A stretch of 32,674 bases of DNA from positions 1-32,674 of the forward strand of contig JAKPMS010000022.1 in the NCBI GenBank assembly GCA_029548805.1. Direction: 5' to 3'. The DNA is from Spirochaetota bacterium (GTDB lineage Bacteria > Spirochaetota > Spirochaetia > Treponematales > UBA12059). Both the position numbers and the translations under genes were made by a program. Positions 1-7,253 of this stretch are shown one piece after another; the first letter of the stretch is position 1, and each line of letters begins with the position of its first letter. The notes beneath the pieces were generated by a model. That model was not told the origin of the DNA, did no database searches, and saw nothing but the letters and a program-made list of their open reading frames with translations.

Positions 1-840
1 AAAAAGGGTGCTGTATTCTATTGTTCCCTCTGCATTGGTATGAGTCCATAAAAGGGGTTCTCCGTCGGCTTCGCTTATATTGTTGTAAAACTCAATATAA
101 TCTTCGTCTTTTAGCTCGGACTTGGGTCTGCGCCATAGAGCTTTTGCGCTGTTTATCTGTTCGTCTTTATATGTTTTTGTTCCCTTTTTTTTGCCTTTGT
201 CATCATATTTGTCTTCGTAGTAGGACAAGTGTATGGGGTAAGCTATGTGGTTGGAATACTTTTTTACCAGCTCTTCCAAGCGCCAGCGGTTAAGATACTC
301 CATGCCGTCGTCATTTACCTTAAGTATTATGCTTGTGCCCTGCTCCTCGCGCTCAGAAGCTTCTATTTCATAGCTGCCCTTGCCGTCGCTTTTCCATGCA
401 AAAGCCCTGTCCTGCCCGGCTTTGCGGCTTATTACGGTAACCTCATTGGCCACCATATAGCTTGCATAGAAGCCGACGCCAAAGCGCCCTATAAGATTTG
501 AGTCCTTTCTTTTGTCTTCAGCCATGGCTTCCAGGAAGCGCCTTGTGCCAGAGCGGGCTATGGTGCCCAGGTTTTCTACAAGGTCGGCTTCGTCCATACC
601 GATACCGTTGTCTGCCACTGTAAGAGACGAGGCTTCAGTATCAAAAGATATGCGTATTAGCGGCTCAAAACTGAAAGCTTTGAATGCATCATCGGAAACG
701 CTCAAGTATTTTAGTTTGTCTATAGCATCCGATGCATTGGATACCAGTTCCCGCAGAAAAATATCCCTGTGGGAATAAAGCGAGTGGATGATGAGTTCCA
801 GAAGCTGGTTTACTTCTGCCTTGAATTGATGAACAGCCAT
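1..840 (-). CDS. htpG: Molecular chaperone HtpG (Hsp90), N-terminal part, runs off the window
   Basis: Cytosolic Hsp90-family ATP-dependent chaperone. The 280 codons present cover the GHKL ATPase domain and the start of the middle domain. Visible ATP-site motifs, in order, are ELVSNASDALDK (the Asn that coordinates Mg), DNGIGM, LGTIARSGT and GRFGVGFYASYMVA. The ORF is still open at base 1, so the C-terminal half lies outside the window. The start is ATG at 840, with GGGAG about 8 bases upstream on the minus strand. The next gene on the same strand ends about 100 bp upstream, and no CIRCE-type inverted repeat is visible in that gap. Identification is by motif recognition and is very secure. 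Confidence 0.97.
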   Translation of the reverse strand, partial: MAVHQFKAEVNQLLELIIHSLYSHRDIFLRELVSNASDAIDKLKYLSVSDDAFKAFSFEPLIRISFDTEASSLTVADNGIGMDEADLVENLGTIARSGTRRFLEAMAEDKRKDSNLIGRFGVGFYASYMVANEVTVISRKAGQDRAFAWKSDGKGSYEIEASEREEQGTSIILKVNDDGMEYLNRWRLEELVKKYSNHIAYPIHLSYYEDKYDDKGKKKGTKTYKDEQINSAKALWRRPKSELKDEDYIEFYNNISEADGEPLLWTHTNAEGTIEYSTLF

Positions 841-877
841 TAAAAAATCTCCCGTAAATCTATAAAATTGTTTTATT

Positions 878-907
878 AAAATACAAATTTAACTGTATAA
901 ATGGCAA
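878..907 (-). promoter_or_regulatory. Possible htpG promoter
   Basis: On the minus strand TTGCCA (907-902) and TATTTT (883-878) are separated by 18 bp, about 40 bp upstream of the htpG start. The match to sigma-70 is moderate, and other AT-rich -10 candidates exist in the same gap. No HrcA/CIRCE site was seen. Confidence 0.3.
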
Positions 908-917
908 GCCGGATGAT

Positions 918-939
918 GCCACCAAGTTTCGTGGAACTA
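918..939 (-). repeat. Single arm of the TAGTTCC repeat family
   Basis: Read on the minus strand, the 22 bases from 939 to 918 start TAGTTCC and fit the consensus TAGTTCCNNNAANCTT, continuing GGTGGC. They begin directly after the TGA stop of the hydrolase gene (942-940). No inverted partner is present in the gap towards htpG, so this looks like a solitary arm or remnant. The closest relatives in the window are the arms at 21545-21565 and 21691-21712, which share AAGCTTG and TGG. Confidence 0.5.
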
Positions 940-1818
940 TCAATTAAAAACATAGCTTTGCCAGGGTTTTACAAAGCCCTTAAAACCCCTGTCCAAAGCT
1001 GTCTGTTCAAAGTCCTCCACATTGTCGCCATAATGCATCAGATACATTTTTTCCCTTATTTCTTCTGGAAGCCCGGACAATTCGTCAAAGGATGCATGAA
1101 CTCCTCCGCTATACAGCTGGCAGTCATGAAAAATAGCCCCAATTTTATACCTGCCCAGCACTAAGTCCAGCAACCCAGGGTCGTATAGAGTATCGCTTGT
1201 AAAGAAAACCTTTTCATCCAGTATTACGCCGTAACTTAAGGCAGAACTTTTCCAGTCCAGGGCGGAATTTGGTATATGCATGGTTCTGAGCATGGCAATA
1301 GACAGGCTTCCAAGCCTGGTTGTACATAATTCCCTGTCAGCGTTTTTTACAGCTTTCAGCTCGATGGTATCCCACATGTCTTCAAATTGCAGATATTTAC
1401 CATCGTTTATTTCGTTATATGAAGCCCCTCCTTTTAGGGATTCTTGCCAAAGCAATTTTCTGTATTTTTTTGGCGCTATCATGGTCCCCCGGCTGTGAGC
1501 CATATATCTGTACATAAGCATAACTTCTTCAAGCCCGCCAATATGGTCGGCATGAGAATGGGTTATAAGGTAATTTTTTATATTGGTTACAGACAGCCCC
1601 AATTTGGAAAGAGCTTCGGGGGTTCTTGTGCCGCAATCTATAAGTATATGCTCATCTTCCTTTACAACCAGGGCATTATTCTGGTAGAATTTCTTTGTAA
1701 AAGCACTACCGGTACCGATAAATGTAATGGAAAGAGCTTTGTCATCTCTTTTTAATTCCAGGGCTTTATTATTTTGTTTATGCAATATTTGCATATTATT
1801 TTTATTGTTTGAATTCAT
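940..1818 (-). CDS. Metallo-beta-lactamase-fold hydrolase, RNase Z-like subgroup
   Basis: Predicted cytosolic Zn-dependent hydrolase of 292 aa. The metal-binding signature HSHADH is at residues 87-92, preceded by FIGTGSAF and a DCGTRTPEAL strand typical of the RNase Z / phosphodiesterase side of the family. Later metal-ligand candidates are SDT, HDCQL and LMHYGD. There is no signal peptide. The substrate cannot be told from sequence: tRNA 3' processing, a cyclic nucleotide or another phosphodiester are all possible. The start at 1818 has no clear ribosome binding site; an in-frame ATG at residue 9 is an alternative. The first 28 residues are Asn/Lys-rich and precede the fold. The gene is divergent from the M23 peptidase gene. 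Confidence 0.85.
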   Translation of the reverse strand: MNSNNKNNMQILHKQNNKALELKRDDKALSITFIGTGSAFTKKFYQNNALVVKEDEHILIDCGTRTPEALSKLGLSVTNIKNYLITHSHADHIGGLEEVMLMYRYMAHSRGTMIAPKKYRKLLWQESLKGGASYNEINDGKYLQFEDMWDTIELKAVKNADRELCTTRLGSLSIAMLRTMHIPNSALDWKSSALSYGVILDEKVFFTSDTLYDPGLLDLVLGRYKIGAIFHDCQLYSGGVHASFDELSGLPEEIREKMYLMHYGDNVEDFEQTALDRGFKGFVKPWQSYVFN

Positions 1819-1870
1819 TTATAAAAATATACTATTATTTGGCAGTTTTTTCATAGTATTGCCGGAATAT

Positions 1871-1900
1871 TTGACATATAATACTGATGCATGCTATCTT
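1871..1900 (+). promoter_or_regulatory. Promoter of the M23-bactofilin-YaaR-RicT cluster
   Basis: A perfect TTGACA at 1871-1876 is followed after 18 bp by TATCTT at 1895-1900. This would place the transcript start about 25 bases before the TTG start at 1932. TATAAT at 1877-1882 overlaps this promoter and may serve an alternative start with a weak -35. Confidence 0.5.
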
Positions 1901-1931
1901 ATTCCGATTTTCTTCTCTTATGGAGGAAGTA

Positions 1932-2963
1932 TTGGCTATTCTGAAGCATTATAAACAATTAGAAAAAAAAGCTGCAAAAAGGGCCGGTTCCATTTTAAAA
2001 AGGAGTTCTTCAAGCCTTGGAACAGCCATGAAGCGCTTTTTTAAGGCTGGCAGCCAAAAAATTACCATAATGTTTGTACCCCATACAGAAAAGCGGATTC
2101 TTAACATACAATTAAGCTTTTTTGGCCTTGCCGGAATTATTGCGGCTGTTGTAGCCATAGTGGCTGTTTTAAGTTATACGAGCAGCGACTATGCCTCTGT
2201 TGTCGGAAAGCTTTCTGGTAAAAACGAGTTGCTAAAAAGCACCCAGGCTGACCTTGACTCCATAAGGGACAGCACGGTAAGGCTAATAAACAACGCAAAA
2301 ACCTTTCAGGCGGCATTGGATTCAACGCTTAGCACCATAGGACTTTCTGGCAGGATGGAAGACAAGGTAAAGGGTGATGGTGATTTGGCAGCCTTTTTTG
2401 TACCCACAGATATAGGCAGCGGCAGATTAAGGGAAGCTGTAGAAATAGAAAGGGTCAGCGGTTACCTGGAACGCAGCGTAAAACCCATAAAAGAGCTTGG
2501 AGACACGGTTAGTGCCCAGGGCGGAATCATGTCTGAAATACCCAATATATGGCCCATTAAGGGGGGTATAGGACATATTTCCATGTACTACGGACAGAAC
2601 GAGAACCCCATTTACGGCTCATGGTATATTCACAAGGGCATAGACCTGTCCACTTTCCGCTCGGGGGATCCCATATTGGCAACAGCTGACGGCAAGGTAG
2701 TTACAGTAGCTTACGACATAAGCCTTGGAAACCATATAGTAATAGAACACAAGCACGGTTTTCTTACCCGTTATGCACATTTGTCCGCTTTTAAGGTTCA
2801 GAAAGGTGCTGTAGTAAAACAGGGCGATATTATAGGCTATATAGGAAATACCGGCCTTACTACCGGACCTCATTTACATTACGAAGTACATCTTGGGACC
2901 GAAACAATAGACCCTCTTCGTTTCCTGAACATTCGCTCAGGCACTTCGTTATTGACGCGTTAG
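1932..2963 (+). CDS. M23 family peptidase with N-terminal membrane anchor
   Basis: Predicted LytM-type cell-wall endopeptidase of 343 aa. A basic cytoplasmic stretch is followed by one transmembrane helix (about residues 60-82), then a periplasmic coiled or linker region and a C-terminal M23 domain. The Zn ligands are visible: H234 and D238 in HKGID, and H316 in HLHYE, with H283 in YAHLS as the other catalytic histidine. The start chosen is TTG at 1932 because GGAGG (1922-1926) sits 5 bases before it; the upstream ATG codons at 1887 and 1920 lack a site, and the one at 1920 overlaps the GGAGG. The bactofilin gene follows 23 bp downstream. Bactofilin and M23 genes are commonly paired, with the bactofilin thought to position the peptidase for cell shape. 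Confidence 0.9.
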   Translation: MAILKHYKQLEKKAAKRAGSILKRSSSSLGTAMKRFFKAGSQKITIMFVPHTEKRILNIQLSFFGLAGIIAAVVAIVAVLSYTSSDYASVVGKLSGKNELLKSTQADLDSIRDSTVRLINNAKTFQAALDSTLSTIGLSGRMEDKVKGDGDLAAFFVPTDIGSGRLREAVEIERVSGYLERSVKPIKELGDTVSAQGGIMSEIPNIWPIKGGIGHISMYYGQNENPIYGSWYIHKGIDLSTFRSGDPILATADGKVVTVAYDISLGNHIVIEHKHGFLTRYAHLSAFKVQKGAVVKQGDIIGYIGNTGLTTGPHLHYEVHLGTETIDPLRFLNIRSGTSLLTR

Positions 2964-2986
2964 GATTCTGCAGATAGGATTGTTTC

Positions 2987-3433
2987 ATGCCGTCTCCAAA
3001 AGACAGTCTCGTTAACTCATTGCTTGGCCCAGGCAGCTTTTTTAAAGGTGATCTTGTAGTGGATGGTTTTGTCAGAGTGGATGGAGACATGGAAGGGAGC
3101 ATTAGGGCTTCCGGAAAAATAGTAATAAGCGAAGCATCCAGATGCAATGCATCCATTGTTGCCAGGTCTGCCGTAATAGGCGGCACTGTAAATGGCGATG
3201 TATGCGTTACAGAAAAGCTGGTCATTCTGGAGGGCGGCGCCATAATAGGCAATGTATTTACTCCCAGCCTGGATGCCGACGGAGAAATTCTTATTCATGG
3301 GGATGTTGAAGTGCCTGGACCCATAGAAAAAGCGGAAGAGGCAATGCTGGCTTTTATACACAGGCATGGCTCATCCCTTAAGCCCTATGGCTTTGGTTCC
3401 GATACAGCTGGAGGAAAAGCTTGGCAGGCTTAG
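2987..3433 (+). CDS. Bactofilin (polymer-forming cytoskeletal protein)
   Basis: 148 aa with the bactofilin (DUF583) beta-helix core from about residue 15 to 110. It shows regularly spaced short Gly/Val/Ile turns such as VVDGFVRVDGDMEGSI and KIVISEASRCNASI. Short unstructured tails flank the core, as usual. Bactofilins form nucleotide-independent filaments at the inner membrane and direct peptidoglycan remodelling. The partner here is probably the M23 peptidase encoded immediately upstream. The start is ATG at 2987 with AGGA about 8 bases upstream. The 3' end overlaps the YaaR start by 13 bp, which supports a single operon. Confidence 0.9.
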   Translation: MPSPKDSLVNSLLGPGSFFKGDLVVDGFVRVDGDMEGSIRASGKIVISEASRCNASIVARSAVIGGTVNGDVCVTEKLVILEGGAIIGNVFTPSLDADGEILIHGDVEVPGPIEKAEEAMLAFIHRHGSSLKPYGFGSDTAGGKAWQA

Positions 3434-3924
3434 AGTTGCCGGACAATTTGCTGGCTGGCCTCATTCCCGGGCTTGGCGGCCGCGTGCCCGGCCGCAGGTC
3501 TGAGAAGAAAAAAGAAACGGTAAAAACTTCCAGCTTCAGGACAAGCCTTAAAGAAGCTGCGGCATATTCGGAAACAGAGCCATCTGATTTGGGACCTTTT
3601 TCTGCAGTAGAAGCAGAAGAGTTGCTGGATATGGTCCACAGTGCCGGAGAAGAGTTAAAAACTGATCCAAATCCAGAAAGAGTTAAAACGTACAAAAGGG
3701 CTGTTAGAGATTTTGTACATTATGTTGTGAGCAGGGCATATGACATTGACAAAAAGACTTCCGGCAGAAATATCCTTAAAAGAAAGGATTTTACGACGGT
3801 TGTAATAATAGATGAAAAACTGGAGCGCCTAGCTGCCGAAGTTTTATCTGCACAAAGGGACAAACTGGAAATTTTAAGGCGCCTTGACGAAATTCACGGG
3901 CTTCTTGTGGATTTGTTGACATGA
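3421..3924 (+). CDS. YaaR / DUF327 family protein
   Basis: 167 aa cytosolic protein. A Gly/Lys-rich N-terminus of about 40 residues precedes an all-helical region typical of DUF327, with LDMVHSAGEELKTDPNPERV, YKRAVRDFVHYVV and a C-terminal helical stretch ending EILRRLDEIHGLLVDLLT. The family's function is not established; in Firmicutes it is encoded near ricT. The start is TTG at 3421, chosen because GGAGG (3410-3414) lies 6 bases upstream. The gene begins inside the end of the bactofilin gene, and its stop overlaps a small ORF as ATGA at 3921. Confidence 0.82.
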   Translation: MAGLELPDNLLAGLIPGLGGRVPGRRSEKKKETVKTSSFRTSLKEAAAYSETEPSDLGPFSAVEAEELLDMVHSAGEELKTDPNPERVKTYKRAVRDFVHYVVSRAYDIDKKTSGRNILKRKDFTTVVIIDEKLERLAAEVLSAQRDKLEILRRLDEIHGLLVDLLT

Positions 3925-3992
3925 ATTACGTTTTGCTTAAGCAGGGACAGCCTAAAGCTATTGCTTTCTGGAGACTGAATAATGATATTTGA
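3921..3992 (+). CDS. Small overlapping ORF of 23 aa linking YaaR and RicT
   Basis: ATG at 3921 overlaps the YaaR stop as ATGA. The reading frame encodes MNYVLLKQGQPKAIAFWRLN plus three residues and stops at TGA 3990-3992, which lies 11 bases inside ricT. It has no dedicated ribosome binding site, so translation would depend on ribosomes finishing YaaR. It may exist mainly to carry ribosomes into ricT, may encode a real small peptide, or may be chance. I do not recognise the peptide. Confidence 0.35.
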   Translation: MNYVLLKQGQPKAIAFWRLNNDI

Positions 3993-4911
3993 CTATGAAT
4001 TGGGCGACGAGGACCTTAGGCATCTTGAAGATGAAACGCCTCTTCAGGCAGGCGAAGGCGTGGCTGTTTCGGACTTGCCTTCTCCTTTGTATGTTTTAAA
4101 AGCCCAACCATACAATGAAAGCTATTATGCCCTTTACAACTCCGAATTGCTTCCGGGCATGAAGGTTGTGGCACCAACAAGATACGGAAAAGATATATGC
4201 ACTGTTTTGGGCCAGGCCAAAACACCGGGTTTTGTGCGTGTAGACGATATAATTAAAATAGAACGAATAGCCACGCCCGAGGATATTGCCAGAATGGAAC
4301 AGGATGCGGAAAAAGAAACCGCAGCCTATGAGCTTTGCCAGGAGAAAATCGCCTTTCATAAGCTGCCCATGAAGCTTGTTTTTGCTCACTATCTTTTTGA
4401 GGAACCCAAAATTCTGTTTTTCTTTACCGCGGATTCCAGAGTGGACTTTCGCTGCCTGGTAAAAGACCTGGTGGCCATTTTTAAAATGCGCATAGAATTG
4501 CGCCAAATTGGCGTACGGGACGAGGCCAGGATGCTTGGAGGCTGCGGGGTATGCGGGCGCAACCTATGCTGTCATGGAGTCACAGACAAACTGGTTCCTG
4601 TTTCCATAAAAATGGCAAAGGACCAGAATCTTTCCCTCAATTCGCTTAAAATTTCCGGGCCATGCGGAAGACTGTTGTGCTGCCTTGCATACGAATACGG
4701 TTTTTACAAGGAAGCCAGAAAGCTGATGCCGCAAGAAGGAGCCAGAATAGCCTATGACGGGACAGTATTCAAAGTGATTGAAGTCAATGTGCCTGCCGGA
4801 AAGCTAAAGCTGGTTTCAGACGACGGGCGCTTTATGGACACGCTTGCATCCCAGTTTGTGCAGGAAGACGGACGCTGGATAATTCGGATGCCTGCATCCG
4901 ACCCTGTCTGA
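3982..4911 (+). CDS. ricT: RicT / PSP1 C-terminal domain protein (YaaT-like)
   Basis: 309 aa cytosolic protein of the PSP1/RicT family. The diagnostic cysteine clusters are present: C188-GV-C191-GRNL-C196-C197 and C228 with C233-C234 in GPCGRLLCC. In Bacillus RicT these cysteines bind an Fe-S cluster, and RicT acts with RicA and RicF on RNase Y-dependent mRNA maturation. Whether the same partnership exists here is unknown. The start is ATG at 3982, with GGAG (3970-3973) 8 bases upstream. It lies downstream of YaaR as in Firmicutes, but no holB gene sits between them. A small hairpin (CGGATG/CATCCG, 4885-4900) lies in the last codons and is followed by a T run at 4921-4927. Confidence 0.9.
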   Translation: MIFDYELGDEDLRHLEDETPLQAGEGVAVSDLPSPLYVLKAQPYNESYYALYNSELLPGMKVVAPTRYGKDICTVLGQAKTPGFVRVDDIIKIERIATPEDIARMEQDAEKETAAYELCQEKIAFHKLPMKLVFAHYLFEEPKILFFFTADSRVDFRCLVKDLVAIFKMRIELRQIGVRDEARMLGGCGVCGRNLCCHGVTDKLVPVSIKMAKDQNLSLNSLKISGPCGRLLCCLAYEYGFYKEARKLMPQEGARIAYDGTVFKVIEVNVPAGKLKLVSDDGRFMDTLASQFVQEDGRWIIRMPASDPV

Positions 4912-4925
4912 TAAAAGCAGTTTTT

Positions 4926-5936
4926 TTACTTTAGCAATTCCATTTCAAAAATTATATAGGAATTGCCGGGTATTACTCCCGGTAACCCCCGCCATCCGTA
5001 GGCCTGTTCCGGCGGTATAGCAACTATGCGTTTTTCTCCCTTACGCATCTCTGCAATACTTTTTTCCCAGGCTGCAATAATAGTGCCAGAGCCAAGGACA
5101 AGCTCCAGCGGCTTGCCGTGCAGGCTGGACTGGTCAAATATGCTGCCGTCCGGCAGCATGCCTTTGTAGTTCAGCCTTGCCAGCGAGCCTGGAGCTGCTT
5201 TTTCTCCACTGCCTTCTTTAATAATTTTTGACAGCCTGCCATCCTGCCCTAATTCCAGTTCGGGCCACAGTTTTAACAAAGCTGCAATATCCGACTCTCT
5301 TTGCATTTTATTTCTAAGTCTGGCAGCCTGTTCCGCCTTTTCAAAATACAAATTAAAGGCGGACTGGTCTGTTTTAAAGGCTTTTGCTTCTTCTCCTATC
5401 CTTATTATGCTTATCTTGTTTATGGGGTCACCCACAGCTATGGATTCTGCAAACTCCATGCCTTCTACTACATGGCCAAACACCGTGTAGCGGCCATCAA
5501 GATGCCTGGCCGGCCCAAGGGTAATGTAAAATTGGCAGCCGTTTGTGTCGGGGCCATGGTTTGCCATTGCAACAACCCCCGGCCCGTCATGCATAAGCTC
5601 CGGAGCAAACTCGTCCGGAAAATTGTAGCCCGGATCCCCTCTGCCATTTCCTAGCGGATCTCCGCCCTGGATTACAAAACCTGGCTCCACCCTGTGGAAT
5701 AACAGGCCGTCGTAAAAAGGCTTGCCCAAAGAAGGCCCCAAAAGGCCCTCGGAAAGGCCGGCAAAGTTTATGCATGCAAGCGGAGCCTTGTCATAGGCAA
5801 GTGCTATTGTTATGGGGCCTTTTGCCGTATCTAGCCTTGCATAAAGGCCTGCCGGCAGCTTGGTCTGCTCCTTGCATGACAAGGCAAGAATCAGCAGGTA
5901 TACCAAAAGGATAGCCTGCCTTATTTTTTTGTGCAT
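4926..5936 (-). CDS. Dual-domain peptidyl-prolyl isomerase lipoprotein (cyclophilin + FKBP)
   Basis: 336 aa predicted lipoprotein. The signal sequence ends in the lipobox LALSC, with Cys21 as the likely lipidation site. Residues about 30-185 are a cyclophilin domain, with the catalytic Arg in FHRVEPGFVIQGGDP, the MANHGPDTNGCQFYITL strand and LDGRYTVFG. A linker of about 50 residues follows. Residues about 245-336 are an FKBP domain (YKGMLPDGSIFDQS, AAWEKSIAEMRKGEKR, PPEQAYG). Both active sites look intact, so it probably catalyses proline isomerisation on exported proteins. The Trp that governs cyclosporin binding is replaced by His in ARHLDG. The start is ATG at 5936 because GGAGG (5945-5941) lies 4 bases upstream; a longer TTG-started frame would place extra residues before the signal sequence. 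Confidence 0.92.
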   Translation of the reverse strand: MHKKIRQAILLVYLLILALSCKEQTKLPAGLYARLDTAKGPITIALAYDKAPLACINFAGLSEGLLGPSLGKPFYDGLLFHRVEPGFVIQGGDPLGNGRGDPGYNFPDEFAPELMHDGPGVVAMANHGPDTNGCQFYITLGPARHLDGRYTVFGHVVEGMEFAESIAVGDPINKISIIRIGEEAKAFKTDQSAFNLYFEKAEQAARLRNKMQRESDIAALLKLWPELELGQDGRLSKIIKEGSGEKAAPGSLARLNYKGMLPDGSIFDQSSLHGKPLELVLGSGTIIAAWEKSIAEMRKGEKRIVAIPPEQAYGWRGLPGVIPGNSYIIFEMELLK

Positions 5937-5991
5937 AAAACCTCCGCCAAGTTTCCGGAAATTAACACAAAAACCCGGGCCGGGCAAGGGC

Positions 5992-6022
5992 AAAAAAATG
6001 CCCCGGCTGCGCTAGCCGGGGC
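5992..6022 (-). terminator. Rho-independent terminator of the PEGA-protein gene
   Basis: On the minus strand an 8 bp GC-rich stem (CCCCGGCT 6001-6008 pairing with AGCCGGGG 6014-6021, 5-base loop) is followed by seven T residues (5998-5992). It lies 28 bases past the PEGA stop codon and separates that gene from the isomerase gene. Confidence 0.85.
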
Positions 6023-6049
6023 CATCATCAATACAAGTCTAAGGTTCCT

Positions 6050-7036
6050 TTATCTTATATTGCTGCCAACAAATGGCTCTATAATATAAGTTTTGCCTGC
6101 TTCAAAATTGTAGCTGTTAGTAATCTGGAAGGCCCCGCTTACTATGCGTATGCTATGCCTGCCGGGGCTCACTTCTCCCATATTGCCTGAAACAAGCCTG
6201 TCGTCAACATAAACCTGAATCTGGCTCCATGGATTGCTGCCAAAGCTCGGGTTAAGCATGGCCTGGGGCAGGTTTATGGAATACTTTGCAGTAAGGGGCT
6301 GCAGCACCGGGTTATAGCTGTAGCCTCCACTGCCTACAGAAAGCGGAACAGAAAACTCCATAAAGCCCGCTGCTCTGATGGTCAGGGTATAGCTACCGGG
6401 AGCTAGCTGGGTTACAAAGCTACCGGATGATGCAGCAGTGCCTATTAGCTTGCCGTTTATTATGATCTGGGCTCCCGGGATAAGATTGCCAAGGCTAAGG
6501 GGCACCATAAGGGGGCTCAGGTTTGCCGACACAGTACTGGGACCTGCTACGCTAACGGTTTGGCTATAGTCGTTGTAACCTGCAGCCCTTACTATAACAT
6601 TGTACGAACCCGCTGGCACCGAACCGTTATACGGTGTTTTTCCTACGCTAATATTGTTTATTATTACATCTGCCCCGCTTATGTTGGATGTAATGTTGAG
6701 AGGAAAATTGGTAGTGGTGGCAGGAGGCGCAAGGGTTTGGGGGGCAGTACTAGCTGCAGAGCCAAGGGGCGCATTTACTGTAAGCCCGCCGGTGCCCACT
6801 ACTATAGTCTGCTTGAATTCCTGCAGGCCGCTTTTACGCACTATTAGCGTATAGGAGCCGGGTGCTATAGATACTGTAAGACGGGGGTTGGCTACTCCTA
6901 CCAGCTTGCCGTCAAGCATTACCTGGGCAGGCCCCTCGCTGGCGGCTATGGTCAAATTGACCCTGCTTTGGGCAAAGACAGCTGTTGCTGTTAAAAAAAT
7001 CAGACTAATGGCCAGCAAAACTTTGCTTTTTTTCAT
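6050..7036 (-). CDS. Exported PEGA-repeat protein
   Basis: 328 aa with a signal peptide, MKKSKVLLAISLIFLTATAV, cleaved after about AQS. The mature part has three clear PEGA-type beta repeats of about 65 residues (roughly 27-92, 111-176 and 178-247), each with a VxIxGxxxG hairpin and an APGSYTLxVRxxG strand. A fourth, divergent segment (about 251-325) still has SPGRHSIRI. PEGA domains are envelope-associated beta-sandwich modules; no catalytic domain is attached here, so a structural or binding role in periplasm or surface is inferred. The start is ATG at 7036 with GAGGAG upstream. A strong terminator follows. Confidence 0.85.
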   Translation of the reverse strand: MKKSKVLLAISLIFLTATAVFAQSRVNLTIAASEGPAQVMLDGKLVGVANPRLTVSIAPGSYTLIVRKSGLQEFKQTIVVGTGGLTVNAPLGSAASTAPQTLAPPATTTNFPLNITSNISGADVIINNISVGKTPYNGSVPAGSYNVIVRAAGYNDYSQTVSVAGPSTVSANLSPLMVPLSLGNLIPGAQIIINGKLIGTAASSGSFVTQLAPGSYTLTIRAAGFMEFSVPLSVGSGGYSYNPVLQPLTAKYSINLPQAMLNPSFGSNPWSQIQVYVDDRLVSGNMGEVSPGRHSIRIVSGAFQITNSYNFEAGKTYIIEPFVGSNIR

Positions 7037-7101
7037 TGCTAATTCTCCTCTTGTAATTAAGGTAGTTTTTGTTTGTCCATAATTTTAAATTGTTAACAAG
7101 A

Positions 7102-7130
7102 ATATTACTACATTTGTATTCAATAAACAA
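7102..7130 (-). promoter_or_regulatory. Possible promoter of the PEGA-protein gene
   Basis: On the minus strand TTGTTT (7130-7125) and TAATAT (7107-7102) are 17 bp apart, about 65 bp upstream of the ATG at 7036. The gap 7037-7253 is very AT-rich and holds the promoters of both divergent genes. Confidence 0.35.
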
Positions 7131-7182
7131 TTTTATGCAGCATTACTGGCGGATAATAAAACTTTTTTTTAATTATTTCACA

Positions 7183-7210
7183 TTGAATTTTACATTATTA
7201 AGGATATAAT
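7183..7210 (+). promoter_or_regulatory. Promoter of the small outer-membrane-like protein
   Basis: TTGAAT at 7183-7188 and a perfect TATAAT at 7205-7210 are 16 bp apart, giving a leader of about 35 bases before the ATG at 7254, with AAGGAG at 7241-7246. Confidence 0.6.
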
Positions 7211-7253
7211 AATTAATGCTTGAGTTTTAATATGACCATTAAGGAGAATCTTG

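Noticed and set aside
933-939. GGAACTA as an ECF sigma factor -35 element
   Set aside because: The motif extends to a 22-base arm shared with other loci, is mostly located at gene ends, and no matching -10 element is seen at the right distance.
3925-3981. Remnant of holB between YaaR and RicT
   Set aside because: Only 57 bases separate the genes, and the encoded peptide shows no recognisable similarity to the delta' subunit.
5937-5993. Longer N-terminus for the cyclophilin-FKBP protein
   Set aside because: It would put 19 residues before a normal lipoprotein signal sequence, uses a TTG codon inside the upstream terminator, and ignores the GGAGG placed just before the ATG at 5936.
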